Shown here: piece by piece, positions 1 to 11,404 of the stretch
Numbering within the stretch: the first letter of the stretch is position 1
How the letters are laid out: every line of letters begins with the position of its first letter
Source: Gyrodactylus bullatarudis
Lineage: Eukaryota > Platyhelminthes > Monogenea > Gyrodactylidea > Gyrodactylidae
NCBI GenBank assembly: GCA_012064415.1
Contig: SSNU01000126.1
Span: 192,317-256,316 of the forward strand
Length of the DNA stretch: 64,000 nt
Reading direction: 5' to 3'
Position numbers and translations under genes: made by a program
The notes under the pieces: model-generated
Database searches by the model: none
What the model saw: the letters and a program-made list of their open reading frames with translations, nothing else
Told to the model about the DNA's origin: nothing

Positions 1-144
1 CCGTCTGAAAAATACTTTTAAATTAAAAAAAGTATGAATGAAAATCTCCAGAAAACTTTTGAACTTTTGACGAAATACAACTTTATTAAATTAATTCTCT
101 TGATTTAATCCTATTAGCCTCGATCTGGTTGGCATATCTTTTAG

Positions 145-209
145 AAAGTGAATCCCAACTGATAAAATTGGCGCTGGATGAAAGAGTTATCTTGCCTGTC
201 AATTTCAAA
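145..209 (+). CDS. propeller gene exon 1 of the visible set
   Basis: The acceptor is TATCTTTTAG before 145 and the donor GTGAGT follows 209. The exon is read from its third base and encodes SESQLIKLALDERVILPVNF plus a final K, ending in phase 0. The following intron (210-247) is only 38 bases, which fits genomes that keep very short introns. Confidence 0.5.
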
Positions 210-3200
210 GTGAGTTAACAGAGAGTTAATTCTTAAACATTTTGCAGACATCAATGATAATTCATGCGATGGCATCATTAGAAGATGGAAACATGCTTTT
301 TGGTGGTCGCGATGGGGAACTTGTTCTGGTCAACATGGAGCAAAAGTTAGTTTGTTTTATGAAACAAGGTTGATTAGGATCTCTTTTCGATCTCTTCTGT
401 AAATCATAAATTCCAAATTTTATATACACCGATAAATTATTGATCTTTATGAAGATTTCTTGGATTCCGAACATCATGAAAGTTTTGAATCAAGTGGAAA
501 ATTTCTCAATTTCAAAAATCCTCAAGAAATGGAAATTCTACCTTGAAACGATAATGGGGTACTCATTTAATATATTTGTCTAATTTTTCGTTCATGAAAA
601 AGAGTTTTTTATAATGTTCAAAATGATTTTAAACTTTAAGCAAATGAATGCAGTAAACAAACTCAATGCAAATCAACAGAATCTGGTTCAACGACCACAA
701 CTAAGAGTAGATTCTTCAGTTTATCTAACAGAAACAAGGTTAAACTTTATTTAACATAAAAGGTCTCAGCATTATTCAGTCAAATGAAGATTAGAGTAAA
801 GTGGAGATTTTGTGTAATCAAGCTTAAGATATATGATATATAATAATTGACATGAAGATAAAAATTTATTTTTTTACAAAAAACTCAAAATTTTTCAGTG
901 GAAAGTCAGGAAAAATTTAATTTTTGAATAAGTTGTGTGAATTTGAAAAAAATTTATTGGCTTATTTTATTATGGAATTCGAAAATTAATTTTTTTCCTG
1001 ACTTTCCAAAGAAAAATATTGAGTTTTTTTAAAAAAGTAAATTCTCATCTTCATGTCAACTAGCTTTAGATTTCGAATCAAAAAGGTTATCACAATCCCT
1101 TGAAGAAAACTTAGATTTTAGATAATTTAAAAAATATTCATTTGAGAAGAAAATGATATAAGTGATATAAGGGTTTATTTGATATTAAGGAGAGTGAAGC
1201 GAAAGTTTTTTTTAGACAAAACACTTATATTTGTAGAAATATAGAAAATACAAAACACTTATAGCATAATGTGCATTGAAAAGGTTTTCTTTTTTAACAA
1301 ATAAAGAAATATAATAAAATTAAAAATGTTCAATAATTCATCGGGTCGGCGAATGTGAGAAATAATATTATTGTAAAGTATTTAATATGAAAAACTAGTG
1401 TCTGCAAGAAAAACGAAAATCATCTGGTCAATGAAGATATGAGTAAAGTAAAGACTTAGTGTAGTCCAATTTAGATCTAATGTGAGACATGACTAATTTA
1501 AGATTGGTCAAGTCATCACAATCAGAAAATTTATATTCTAATTTAATAATATTGAGAGTAGTAGATAATAAGTAATCAAATTCATATTTTGAGTTCCTGA
1601 GGTTATAATTATTCACAGAAATAGAATAGGACTCATGAAATTTTTAAACTATAAATTCATAACTATTAGAGAACCGCTCTTCATCTAAAGATGTTTAGCT
1701 GAATACACAACTATTTTCAGAATTTAAGTTTGAAAATGTATTTAGAAATACTCCAACATTTCTAGAAAGATATTTGCATGTTTTAGATATATAATTAATT
1801 TATATTGGATTTTCAGGATGGCTTAGTGGGTACAGTATCCACCTTAATTGAAAATAATATTATTTCTCTCCATGTTCAAGTATTCGACTTTTTTGATGAT
1901 TTCTACCTTTGTTATCATCAGATAGTTCTGAGAATAGAATTTAGCATATTTAGAATCCTCTGTATTTGCTTAATCCTGAAATCTGTTCGAAAATCGTAAT
2001 GTTGTAGTTTTAAAAATTGAACTCTAATAACTATAATGACAAGATGACATTTTTAGCGACATAATTTGGAATTACAGCACAAATAGCGAGTGTATTACAA
2101 ATATAAAAGTATTTTACATTGACGCATATGAGCCAATTCAAGATTTACTCAGTCTGAATTATGGAAATTATTCTCAAAATCACGGAATATTCGAGAGATG
2201 CATTATCTCCCTTTTCACTGGTGAATTATTAATCATCGATGTAAGTTGAAATGTTAACTTTAATTTCAATCCACCCCTGGACAGGGATATGAGTCAAAAG
2301 AAATCAAGTTAAGAATTATAAAAAAATTATTCAGTCTCTCCCTATTGATCTTTATTTGATTCTTGAATAATTCATGGGATTCACTAGATTTCCCTAGTGA
2401 TCTTTTTTCATATCAAACAAGTGCTTTCTATTTCTTACTCAATTCATTATTTTTATCAATCTTTTATTAATCGTATACATTTTTAATGAAATTTTTTTGT
2501 CTTTAGCTCATTTTTTCATTCTAAAATCGTGCTGTTTATTAGAGTAGGGTGAAATTTTAACATCATTTTTGTACCGACTCTTCTGATAGAACTATCAATT
2601 CTAAGCATGTGTCAAAAATGCTTCACCATCTTCAAAAATAGTAATCATATCATCAAGATGGCTTTCATGGTGAATTTTGTTGTTTTATCATGTCCGTGGG
2701 ATATTGTGGGAAAAATGGGGTCAAAAATAGTACCAAAAAATAAAAAATAGTATCTCATAAACTCAAAAATAAGTAGAAAAAAGTACTTTCAAGAAAATTT
2801 AAGAGATTTTGAGTAAAAAAATAGTCTTCTACTGTAAATTGTTGCAGAATTTTTAGTCAATCTTGTGTCAACAAAATTTCTGATTTTTGTTCAAATTTTT
2901 TTCCATGATAGAAAATAATCCTTCGACCGTTCTTGTGCATATTTTACAAAATACACATACATTGTACATACATGTATATCCTTTTAGTTGAAATTTAAAA
3001 TTCATGAAGAAATATTATCCAACAAAAAGCTACGATCTAGATGCTATTTTCCCACATGATGAAAGCTCGATATCAGGAATATAGCAATCAATTCATCGAA
3101 AATTTTGATTGGTAACTAGTTGAGGAATACTATATTCTGAGATTAAATTTGATTAAAATAGTACAATAAAGTACCTGAGCAACAATTTAGTACAGAAATA

Positions 3201-6200
3201 GTACCAGCTATCTTTTAAATACGATTAGATAAGCAGATTTTTTCTCCAGATTATTAAAAATCAGCCAGTACTCTGTCTAGAGTAAAAGTAGACCAAATAG
3301 TACTTTTTTGAGGCCCTAGTAATGACATAATGGAGAATGACTTTTGCGCTTTAAAAATATGCAAAACATGATCTGATTACTTAATTCTATCAGAAAAGTA
3401 AGTCCTCTCATGAGTTGTTCGGAAAATATTTGATTTCTATCGAATGAATTAAATTCATTAATATGTGAGGGGAAATTTTGTGAATATGATAAATTTGATT
3501 ATTATTTCGAGTTTTTCGGATAATAGCTTTTAATTTTATACAGAATTTTTAATTTCTATTTTTATGAATCAAATTAGCACGCTCGCACGATAATTGTATC
3601 TTTGATAGCTGAAAGTTTTTTTTGATTTTAAATCAGCCATGAATCATATAAGATCTGAAATTGAGCAATCGATATATCTCTCTTATTTTATCCTTCGTTA
3701 ACCAGATGATAAGCCGATTCACTTTTCAGATCAAGTGATTAATTTTGCTCAGACATATGTAGATGTCAAATATGGATTATTTTCTAGCAAAAAAATGTTG
3801 CATTATCTAAAATACTTTTAGTGTGTAAAAGTTTATTGCGAGCAACAATTTTTAGTATCACATACTTTATTTACAATATCCTATTCTAGCTCTATTATTA
3901 TTCAAGCTCTCTCTTTCTTTGAATAAAAGTGAGCAATTTTTATGAAATAAAGCAAGAACAAAGAGATCATAATAGACGAAACGTTTTTTTACACAATAAT
4001 ATCATTCTTTGTTGGGAATACTTGTAGTGTGCAATAAAGGCATAAGAAATCCATCATACTCAAATGTACATCATATTCTATTCATTAGTGTTATGTACCA
4101 GAGTTGGTTTGGAAATAGCAAAATATGTTTCTTTTGTCTTGAAAGTTGTGTTATTTTCATGGCTTAATTTGATTTGAATTAAAAATCCAAATTTTATTTT
4201 TAAACTCTCTTGATAGAGTTACTGGGAGCTATGCTCCGAATTTCTCACGTAAAACAAAGTTTTTATAATAAAACTAAAAATTTCTTGATTAGATTCCTGA
4301 AATTTATATTTTGACTTTTTACTTCTTTTTTTACATTTGCGTGTCTTTTATACTCTTCTACGAAAAGAATTATTAAGTATGCTTTGGATAGAATTTCTTC
4401 AAGTATGATCTATAATTGAAACGGTTGGAAAAATGATTTTCTCAGCAGTGTTACTTAAAAGTAATGTTCCATTATACGAATTTCGAAAATGTCTCAAATT
4501 CTCACTTAATAATAATAGTTTTATTTAACAATACATATGTTATATCTGTAAACATAATAATTCTTCATATTAATCTGAGTACATTAATTTATTCTTGAGT
4601 TCATTTTTAAATTTATTCAAGCTTAGGTTTTTAATTGATCTATTGAGTTTTTCAAATATGTTTTTGCATTGTAATTAAATATTGCCAACTTTTATAGGTT
4701 GCCAAATTCTGGAATATTATAGCGTAATCCTTGGCGGTTAGAGCTTACTATAGGGGATGATTTGATAAGACTAATTGACTTCAGTTCTCTTTTAAGTCTA
4801 GGAGAATTGTTCGAGGAGTTGAGTTCAGTTTGATAACTCGAGGATAGTAGCCGTACAAATCGTCTGTGTGCAGATCGAATTTTTTTCGACCATTTTTTAC
4901 CTTCAGGATTCCATACTGCCGAACAATATTCTGTAACTGGTCTAGCATAAACTTTGAACAAAAGTGTTTTCATTCCATCGGTCTTTATGCACTTGTTTAT
5001 ATGAATGAGTCGACCAATGAATTTCTTTAAAATTTCCTTAAAGTAAAATCAAATCTATGAGTATAAGTGACGCCAAGGTCTTTTAGTCTCTCTTTGGGAA
5101 GAATTTTCTCTTGATCAATAAATATATTAAGGTCTGTGATCACCATTTTATTCGGCGTTGTGTAAAAGGATTTAGTTTTATTTGGACTTGGTCCAAATTC
5201 TCTCAGTTTGTGATTCTTCTTGCAATTTCAAAGTTGATGATGTTGCTATCATAGCCTTCTTTAAAATGGAACACTATTTTGAAATCATCAGCATATTTGA
5301 AGATTTTGAACTGTGAGGATTGTATCTCTGCAAAACTGATGTTGAATAGTAGGGGACTTATTCTAGATCCTTGAGGAACACCTGAACTATTTTTTCTTAG
5401 ATTTGATCTTTGAGCATTACATTCCACAAATTGTTGTCTATTTATTAAGTAGTTTTGAAGATCAATGTTAACTACAACAATTTTTTGTTTTTTTGCTTTT
5501 CAGAAAGGAAATGTAGCTGAGAAATTGGTAGAGATTGGTCTCACATGATTTCCCTTTGCAAGAAGAGGAATAACTTTGGCAATAAGAAAATAACTTTTAT
5601 TGCCTATGAGCTCAAAAATTTTCCTTGATTTCAGAGATTTAAATCAATTTGATACTGATAGGTAGGAAAATTTATTGAGTGTTTTGTAAAAATAGAAAAT
5701 TCTCATCTTTTATGTCAACCAAATGTACATTTCTCAAAGGTTCATCAGTAGTGTCTCTTTGATAATGATAAAAGTTAAAAGAATGAAAATAATAATTTAC
5801 AAATTATGAAAGAAATAGTAAAAGTTGAAAATATAAGAATATAATGTAAGCTGAAAAAAACACCAAAACTCTTCAATAAATAGCAACAGTGGAGATAAAA
5901 GGGAAAAAGCTAGACCAAGGTAGTTGAAGATTATAGGAATAATTCTTTTGAACACATAAGTCTGGTTTATATAGATTTATGAAGAATTTCTCCTTCACCC
6001 AAACGTCTGTACTGTCATCACTCGAGTTTTTATACAAAATTGAAAAACTCGAAATTGAAGCCTCATGTCATTCCTGTCTAAGATGCATAGTCATCGCTGT
6101 ATCTTTCTTAAGGTGATCGTTCTCTCTAGTTGACAACTTTCTGATTGTACGTCCTATATAAGAAGATCCACGGTCACTTTGAAATTTATAAATCATTAGA

Positions 6201-9200
6201 GTCTTCTCTTCAGGTTTCAGTAAATCTTTGTGAATCAAATGGAACAATCTCTGAGTTTTGAATACAATTTTCAATTGTATGTTGATATAATTTTGATCGA
6301 CGAGACTTGTCAACTTTCTCCTTAAATCATTACTAAAACCATCACCTTTAAAATTAAGTTTCATGAAAATCGTGGTCTTGATCTGTGTTTTCAACGACAT
6401 CTCTATTGACTGGTAAATTTTTCCACAAATTTATTAGGATACCCATTTTCCATTAAACATAATTTGGTATCACTTTAAAGATGATAAGAATCTAATAATT
6501 TAAAAAATACTAATTTACATATTCCCAAAGAAATAGTAAAAATGAAAAAATTAAGGATGAATGCAAGCTGAAAAAAACACCAAAACTCTCCATTAAATAG
6601 CAACAGTGGAGATAAAAGGGAAAAAGCTCAAATAGGCCAAGGTAGTTGAATTTCTGCTCTACTCATATATTTATGCTGTCATCTACAGTGTTTTTGTTTA
6701 CAACGTAAAAATTCGAACTTCAAAAATTCCTGCTTAAGATGTCTAGTAACCGTGGTATCCTTATGTATACGAGCACTGATCATTAGATCTTGTAGCCGAT
6801 TTCCGAATAGTTCTTGCCATGTACGAAGCGCAACAATCACACTGGAATTTACAAACTAATAGTCTTCTCTTCAGGCTTGAGTAAATCCCTATGAATCAAA
6901 CTGAATATTGTTCAGTGAACAATCTCTGTGTTTTAAATACAATTTTCAATTGTATATTAGGGTAAATATATAGGAAAAACTTATGTAATTTTTTTCTATA
7001 AATTTTGACTTATTTCAAACATAATCATCAGTGATGATACTCATGATGATTCATCACTAAAATTAAATCCGTAATGGAAAATTGGAAATTTGTCGAAAAT
7101 CGTGTCATTCGTTTCTGCAAATGCTGTAATTTGTTTTTCATTTTATGGAATAATGACAGGTGCAATTAAAAAAAACAGAGGGAAACTTTATGACTAGTCC
7201 ATTTATTGACTAGTAAATAGATTTCCCAAACAATATCAAGAAAATGAAGTAAAAAAAGAATGTATATGAAACTAATAGCTGACATGGATTTGGGGCACAA
7301 CAAAAATCTGAATTTTTGGTCGTTGCTGTAATTTTCTACGAAATTAACTAGCTCAAATAAGTCAATAAGTTTCTAGAGATTTTGAATTTCATAATTTTAT
7401 CTTTTAGAATATTGCGAACAAAGAGACCAGCGAGAGCATTTCAACCTTATTCGTTTCCCACTTTCCCATTAAAGAAATGATTGTCGTAGATAAGACTAAA
7501 GAACTTTTGTGTCTTGCTGGATCAGAAATATATATTCTCGATTATGTGTGAGTTATAGAAGGAATTTATTTTGTACAAATTTCTGTAGAATATCACAAAT
7601 TGTTTGCTCACTATCAAAACTCTTGATTTTGAGAAACTAAAAGATGATGTTCTGTGATAAAATTGAATGATCTGTGTTGATTGTTTTCATACACATTCTT
7701 ATCAAACACAAAATACTATTTATATATCTTCATGATTTTATCCCTATCAGCTTTGAAGATCATTTTTGTCCAATCAGATGTGAAAATAGTAATAGTATGT
7801 AAGAGTTTGGCTTATAGTAATAAAGTATTGATAATCAGAAAAATAGAATAATAGACTTCAGATTTAACTTGCTTTTTTTGCTCAAAATTTGAATCCAACA
7901 CTGCTCAATATTCACTTCACGAAAATTCCTAATATTAATTGCCAATTTCTATTATAATTGCCAATTTCTATTATAATTGCCAATTTCAAGAGCCTCTCTC
8001 TAAAGTTTTTTTAATTTTAACCTCTTCAAAATTGGTTTTATGCCCACTATTGTTGAAAACATGCAGAAAAACTATAGTATACTTTTTTGTGGCTGATAGG
8101 CTTGTCGTACCACTCAAGAAGGCGTGTGAAGACTATCACCGTCGAAAGTTTCGACTCGAAAAGTTGGGATAACCAATGGCTGAGAATTCTATCAGTGACT
8201 TAAATTTCATTTATTATGATTTTAGATCATTTTTTATTGAATCAGAAGATGATGTTCTAAAAATATAGTATGTTTTCTATATTGCTTGATATTTGGATTA
8301 TTTACTAGATTCTTCTGGAGAAAAAAAACTATAAATTTTAGAAGAACTAGCTGAATTTTTGATTCTTTCGGGTTAAATAAACAAAAAGGTTGTTTGTCAT
8401 AAACCAGTCTGTTCCAACCTCCTAATAGATGGGATTGATAAATTCTCTGTATGTTTGGCATTCAGATAAACTAAAGTTTTCATTCCAAAATACATTGAAA
8501 AATCAATTCGATTTTGAAAATGTTGGAAAGTGGTTAATTAAAGCTAGCTAATATGAAGATGGATATTTATCAATTTTCTTTAAGAACTTGAATTTGATTT
8601 TCAAAGTTTAGATTACGAGGTCCATTTTTTGTGAAAAATCAGTTTTTAAGTTGAAAATTTCGTTGATATCAATTTGAGAAAATTATCAAAAGAAAATATC
8701 GAATCGCTTTAAATTTTTGAAACCGATAATAATTTTGAGCTCTCTGACGCATTTTCGAAAATTTTTTTTCTAACTTTCCGGAGAAAAATATTGAGATTTT
8801 GTAAAATTAGTAATCATTTGAATCTCTGGGTCTTAAACTACAAAGGGTCTCAAAGGGTTAAGAATATTTATTCCCATATTTGGCTAATGGTTTCGCATTA
8901 AACCGTCATCATGTGTCTCCTCTTCAAGTCTTTAGATCGATTCTACCATTTGTGTAGAGAATACATAATCAAATGTTATCATTATAACTGTTCACGAAAA
9001 AATCAAATTTTTTATGGCCCTCTTATTTATTTGAACTGTGTGCTATCTTCTTATGAAAAATGTCAAATCCTATATATTTTTGACAGCGTAGACATTGGAA
9101 AATAATGATCTCCTGCTGTAAATAAAATATTTGTCAACAAAAATAAACATTGAATTGAATCATTTTCAAAGCGACATATTTCTTAGTTCTTCGGAGATTT

Positions 9201-11404
9201 TTAAAGAAAACTAAAGACAATGAATCTTTGACTGTGGAATCGATAATCCTAAATAAACACAGGGGTTTGATTCTAAAGCTTATATGGATACCACACAGGA
9301 CAGGATAAATTTACCTTGTGTTCCTGGTAAATAAAATCACCAGAATAATCAGTCATTGGAAGTATATTACAGATGTCATGATAATTATTATTCCATCAAT
9401 CTGGTCCACTCGCTCAATTATGATAGGATCGATACTAGCAAATTGATTGTAAACATTTTTCATGATGAATTTTATTAATATCCTTAAAATTCACATTATG
9501 TATTTCATGACAAGGAGAATATTTGGTGAGAAAAAATCTCTAAATAACTATACCTTTTTCAGGTCTAGTTCGTAGAATGAAGAAGTCAATTTTGTATTAG
9601 AGAGTATTTATACAGAGATATGAAGTTGGGATTGGCCTCTAAAAGATTGGAGAAAATATGAAGCACATCAAAATTTAGTTCCCAACTAAAGCTAAAAAGC
9701 GACCGTATTTATTTGACCTTAAAAAATCATACACATCAAAAACTCGAGATTGAGGAATGAATTTTGTATTAGAATTTTTTGTCAATTGATTGACAGGGTG
9801 ATCAAAATTCGTATTTAGATCAATACTTAAAAATTTCCTTCAAGGGTCTCTTAGAATTTTTAAAAATGTTGTGAGAAGAAATCTCTAAATAACTAGAGAG
9901 TTTATACAGGGATATGAAGTTGATAATACCTGAAAATATTTAAAAAATAGATTTTGCAATACTTTTTGATAAATTTTACTTATTTTAACTGTAGTTAACT
10001 GATAACAAGGAAACCAAAAAGTCTAAAAAAACGTAGTTTAGCTTGTAGCAACCGAGATTCTAAAATTTATTTAATTTTTTGTTTGAGTCCAGGGTCATAA
10101 AGTCATATTAAGCGGAAATTTTACCGTTAACCTTGTTACTCTTGGCAGTTAATCTTGTTTCAGATAATGTTTAACCCTTAATGACCCATATTTTGATCCA
10201 AAATCATGCTATCTTTGTAGTGTTAACAGATAGAGTTCAGGCGATTCAGAGGTATGATTCCTCAATAAAAGTTATCTTAATTTTTATCTATGACCCTGGG
10301 AAGTAGGTCTTCAACAAAACGTTTTAAACAAAAATTAATTTTTCTAAAAATATCAACTCTCTTTAAATTAGTATAGCGCGAGTCTGACGGATGATAGAGC
10401 CAAGATCCAGGAAATTAATAAATTTCCTATCGAATGGGTGGTAAACGAAGTACGGATCAGAAATATTCTATTCTTTCGATTAAGATGAAATTTTGAAAAG
10501 TGGTTTTCTAAGAGACAGCTTCCTTTTCACCTTCCTTTTAGAATCGAGATACTGTGACTTGGTTAAAATTATATAGGAAACTTTATAAACAATCATCCCG
10601 GATTCAATTGAATGCCCCATTAAAATATTTGAAATACTTGAATTTGTACTTTTAATAATTTATCATAAGATTCCTTGGCAATTCAGAATTCCCCAAATTC
10701 ATATCAACTAACTTTTTATGTGGAAAAATTAGTTCTTCACCTGATGAATAAGGCTAGTCGATTTTTATCAAGAAATTTATCAGATTATTTTAATTTATGA
10801 GTAAAGATTCCCTCGGAATCGTTTATCCATGAGTTAATTTTCGTATGGTTAACCAAAATTACATGATGAATGATTCTATCTCGAAATAACTTTAATTTTT
10901 ATTTATTAATTCTCGAGAGTCATATTTTTTTGATTTTAATCTATTATCATGGAAAATATTTCCATTCTAGGGATGGATTTAATTAGAATAAGTTTTTTTC
11001 TAGATCTCTCGACATTCTGAGAAAAGTGTCCACATCAGATCAGCCGATTAATGTAATTCAGAGTCTGTTGCTGTTAGATTCAGAAGAAGAAATCTTCCTC
11101 TGGCTCTTCAATAACAACGAGTTAACCTTGAAATCTTTTCAATTATCCGATAACACCAGAAAGGGTAATATCAATCTGTTGAAGCAAATTGAAATTCTCA
11201 ATTCGGAAGAGGCGTTCAGTCCAAATCTTTTACAAATTCATGCTATGAATTTATTGGAACTAGGTCCTGATAAAACCTACTTATTGCTTTCAATAGATCG
11301 GGGCCCAATTCTAGCCTATCAAATAAGTATGTCTTTCTCACATGAACAAGTGGATTAAATTATTTATTCACATTTCAGTCGAAGAGAAAAATGGAATATC
11401 TCGG
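145..11404 (+). CDS. divergent beta-propeller gene (DDB1/CPSF-A-like), six internal exons
   Basis: Six exons join without a phase conflict: 145-209, 248-345, 2057-2240, 7408-7547, 11004-11326 and 11379-11404. Each has an AG acceptor and GT donor (GTGAGT, GTTAGT, GTAAGT, GTGAGT, GTATGT, GTGAGT). The joined stretch of about 280 residues is a run of short hydrophobic beta strands separated by G/D/N turns, as in a beta propeller. Segments such as ASLEDGNMLFGGRDGELVL, EPIQDLLSLNYG and TYLLLSIDRGPILAYQI recall, in order, the end of propeller A and propeller B of DDB1/CPSF-A proteins, which scaffold CUL4 ubiquitin ligases or RNA-processing complexes. The similarity is distant and was judged by eye; a CNH or WD40 propeller is the alternative. 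The start codon lies before the window and the 3' exons are not securely found. Introns of 1.7, 5.2 and 3.5 kb are filled with transposons. Confidence 0.55.
248..345 (+). CDS. propeller gene exon 2
   Basis: This exon runs from acceptor TTTTGCAG to donor GTTAGT and is in phase 0 at its start and phase 2 at its end. It encodes a classic propeller blade: AMASLEDGNMLFGGRDGELV. The blade recalls the DDB1 segment that ends propeller A. The open frame extends a few codons past the donor, so a donor at about 368 is possible, but only the 345 end keeps phase with the exon at 2057. Confidence 0.55.
848..1065. repeat. short foldback element (hairpin, about 218 bp)
   Basis: The left end reads TGACATGAAGATAAAAATTT and the right end is its near reverse complement, AAATTCTCATCTTCATGTCA followed by ACTAGC. 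The inner arms also match: AAAATTTTTCAGTGGAAAGTCAGG pairs with CCTGACTTTCC...AATATT. It is a member of the CATCTTCAT foldback superfamily found across the window and lies inside the long intron after exon 2 of the propeller gene. Confidence 0.7.
1425..1650 (-). pseudogene. YNLRN-family coding fragment, copy 1
   Basis: On the minus strand an open stretch ends with HESYSISVNNYNLRNSKYEF and a hydrophilic helical tail (DYLLSTTLN, DCDDLTNLKLVMSHIRSKL). The core HES-x6-NNYNLRN recurs in two other places on the minus strand (50271-50675 and 62350-62550), so this is a dispersed coding family and not chance. An in-frame stop lies just upstream, so this copy is a fragment. The family was not recognised. 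The YNLRN motif is seen near the C-terminus of some retroelement proteins, but the rest does not match a known reverse transcriptase end. Confidence 0.4.
2057..2240 (+). CDS. propeller gene exon 3
   Basis: The exon lies between acceptor ATTTTTAG and the strong donor GTAAGT. It needs two bases from the previous exon, which 248-345 supplies, and ends in phase 0 with ...SLFTGELLIID. The 61 codons are open and show alternating hydrophobic strands (IKVFYIDA, CIISLFTGELLIID). Confidence 0.55.
2241..4507. other. AT-rich intron sequence with an isolated hAT-like end
   Basis: No coding exon is supported in this part of the intron between propeller exons 3 and 4. Several stretches with AATAGTACC/AATAGTACT (2700-3310) look like the body of a degenerate DNA transposon whose right end is at 3318. 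The remainder is unassigned AT-rich sequence. Confidence 0.4.
2700..3318. mobile_element. degenerate hAT-like element, right terminus
   Basis: The sequence ends with TTTTTTGAGGCCCTA followed by GTAATGAC. The terminus TAGGGCCTCAAAAAA is the hAT-type end seen on other elements here (36206, 37131, 45317, 47383, 48007). The left end is not recognisable, so the start given is approximate and no target duplication can be confirmed. Confidence 0.3.
4508..5583 (-). pseudogene. 5'-truncated non-LTR retrotransposon copy (CR1/Jockey type)
   Basis: The copy is on the minus strand. It ends in a (TTA)n tail (4508-4518) and covers the reverse transcriptase and C-terminal region. Recognisable pieces are AKVIPLL (5' side), VVNIDL (motif A, then deleted), SSGVPQGSRISPLLFNISFA (motif B), FKYADDFKIVF (motif C) and VYARPVTEYCSAVWNPEGK. 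These match the intact element at 50862-54550 block by block. Frameshifts around 5040 and 5200 and a deletion between motifs A and B make it non-functional. It lies inside the propeller gene intron, antisense to the gene. Confidence 0.85.
5584..5717. repeat. foldback-family right end abutting a Penelope 3' end
   Basis: The sequence GTAAAAATAGAAAATTCTCA then TCTTTTATGTCAAC (about 5684-5717) is the right terminus of the CATCTTCAT foldback family. It stops exactly where the Penelope 3' terminus starts. The left arm is not recognised here. Confidence 0.4.
5718..6480 (-). pseudogene. Penelope-like retroelement, 3' part with GIY-YIG domain, copy 1
   Basis: On the minus strand the 110-codon frame at 6400-6068 carries MRL/MKLNFKGDGFSNDLRRKL, LIHKDLLKPEEKTL and then the GIY-YIG endonuclease core SSYIGRTIRKLSTRENDHL. 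In Penelope-like elements this domain follows the reverse transcriptase and nicks target DNA. The frame continues with shifts into DVWVKEKFFINLYKP. The usual CDCGASYIG is mutated to SDRGSSYIG, losing the cysteines. The reverse transcriptase is absent (5' truncation near 6480), and the 3' UTR ends in a hammerhead-like motif. A second copy follows head to tail at 6481. Confidence 0.8.
5719..5753 (-). ncRNA. hammerhead-ribozyme-like motif at Penelope 3' end
   Basis: On the minus strand the order is CACTA, CTGATGA, an 8-base spacer, GAAA, palindrome TGTACA, then TTTGG. The core CTGATGA/GAAA and the self-complementary stem III match the minimal type I hammerhead known from Penelope-like elements. 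The 3' half of stem I is damaged (TTTGG instead of TTAGTG), because the copy ends at the junction with a foldback element. Confidence 0.5.
6481..6962 (-). pseudogene. Penelope-like 3' fragment, copy 2, head to tail with copy 1
   Basis: The 3' UTR block (AAACACCAAAACTCTCCATT, AATAGCAACAGTGGAG) and degraded GIY-YIG coding sequence (GTACGAAGCGCAACAATCAC) repeat the order of copy 1 immediately upstream on the same strand. The frame is broken many times. The head-to-tail arrangement fits the tandem (pseudo-LTR) structures described for this class. Confidence 0.7.
6963..7407. other. AT-rich intron sequence, no feature seen
   Basis: This stretch leads up to the exon acceptor at 7407. It contains a short self-complementary ATCATCAGTGATGATACTCATGATGATTCATCACT-like patch near 7020-7065, with no coding or terminal-repeat signal. 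Confidence 0.3.
7408..7547 (+). CDS. propeller gene exon 4
   Basis: The acceptor TATCTTTTAG precedes 7408 and the donor GTGAGT follows 7547. The exon starts in phase 0, as exon 3 requires, and ends in phase 2. It encodes a blade-like stretch: IKEMIVVDKTKELLCLAGS followed by EIYILDY. Confidence 0.55.
7939..7987 (+). repeat. short tandem repeat, 19-bp unit, 2.6 copies
   Basis: The unit TTGCCAATTTCTATTATAA is repeated two full times plus an 11-base partial copy without mismatch. It is a local minisatellite in the intron after exon 4. Confidence 0.9.
8520..8860. repeat. foldback-family left end and body fragment
   Basis: AAAGCTAGCTAATATGAAGATGG at about 8543 is the left terminus of the CATCTTCAT foldback family, followed by related AT-rich body sequence and, near 8780, TTCCGGAGAAAAATATTGAG of the same family. 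No right terminus pairs with it, so it is a decayed copy. Confidence 0.45.
9524..9930. repeat. dispersed direct repeat, copy 1
   Basis: Two parts are repeated locally: AAATCTCTAAATAACTA at 9533 and 9882, each followed by TTTATACAGRGATATGAAGTTG at about 9607 and 9901. The block AATTTAGTTCCCAACTAAAG at about 9672, ending in CAATACTTAAAAATTTCC, recurs at 11849-12040. It is an uncharacterised repeat family with no coding capacity. Confidence 0.6.
11004..11326 (+). CDS. propeller gene exon 5 (largest)
   Basis: This is the longest exon, 323 bases from acceptor TTTTTTCTAG to donor GTATGT. It starts with one base that completes a Val codon begun in exon 4 and ends in phase 1. Its 107 codons are open and have noticeably higher G+C than the flanks, as expected of constrained coding DNA. 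Landmarks are EEEIFLWLFNNNELTLKSF and TYLLLSIDRGPILAYQI. No ATG is needed because the exon is internal. Confidence 0.6.
11379..11404 (+). CDS. propeller gene micro-exon 6
   Basis: A 26-base micro-exon sits between CATTTCAG and GTGAGT, 52 bases after exon 5. It joins in phase and adds IEEKNGISR, ending in phase 0. The position matches a surface loop after a propeller strand in DDB1-type proteins. It is short enough to be a chance match. Confidence 0.4.

Noticed and set aside
654..738. Open segment between an AG and a GT, first taken as an exon (KSTESGSTTTTKSRFF)
   Set aside because: Including it breaks the splice phase between 248-345 and 2057-2240, which join perfectly without it.
11026..11358. 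Reading exon 5 as a complete small gene
   Set aside because: The frame begins at a GTG and extends upstream to a splice acceptor and ends past a donor; it is an internal exon.
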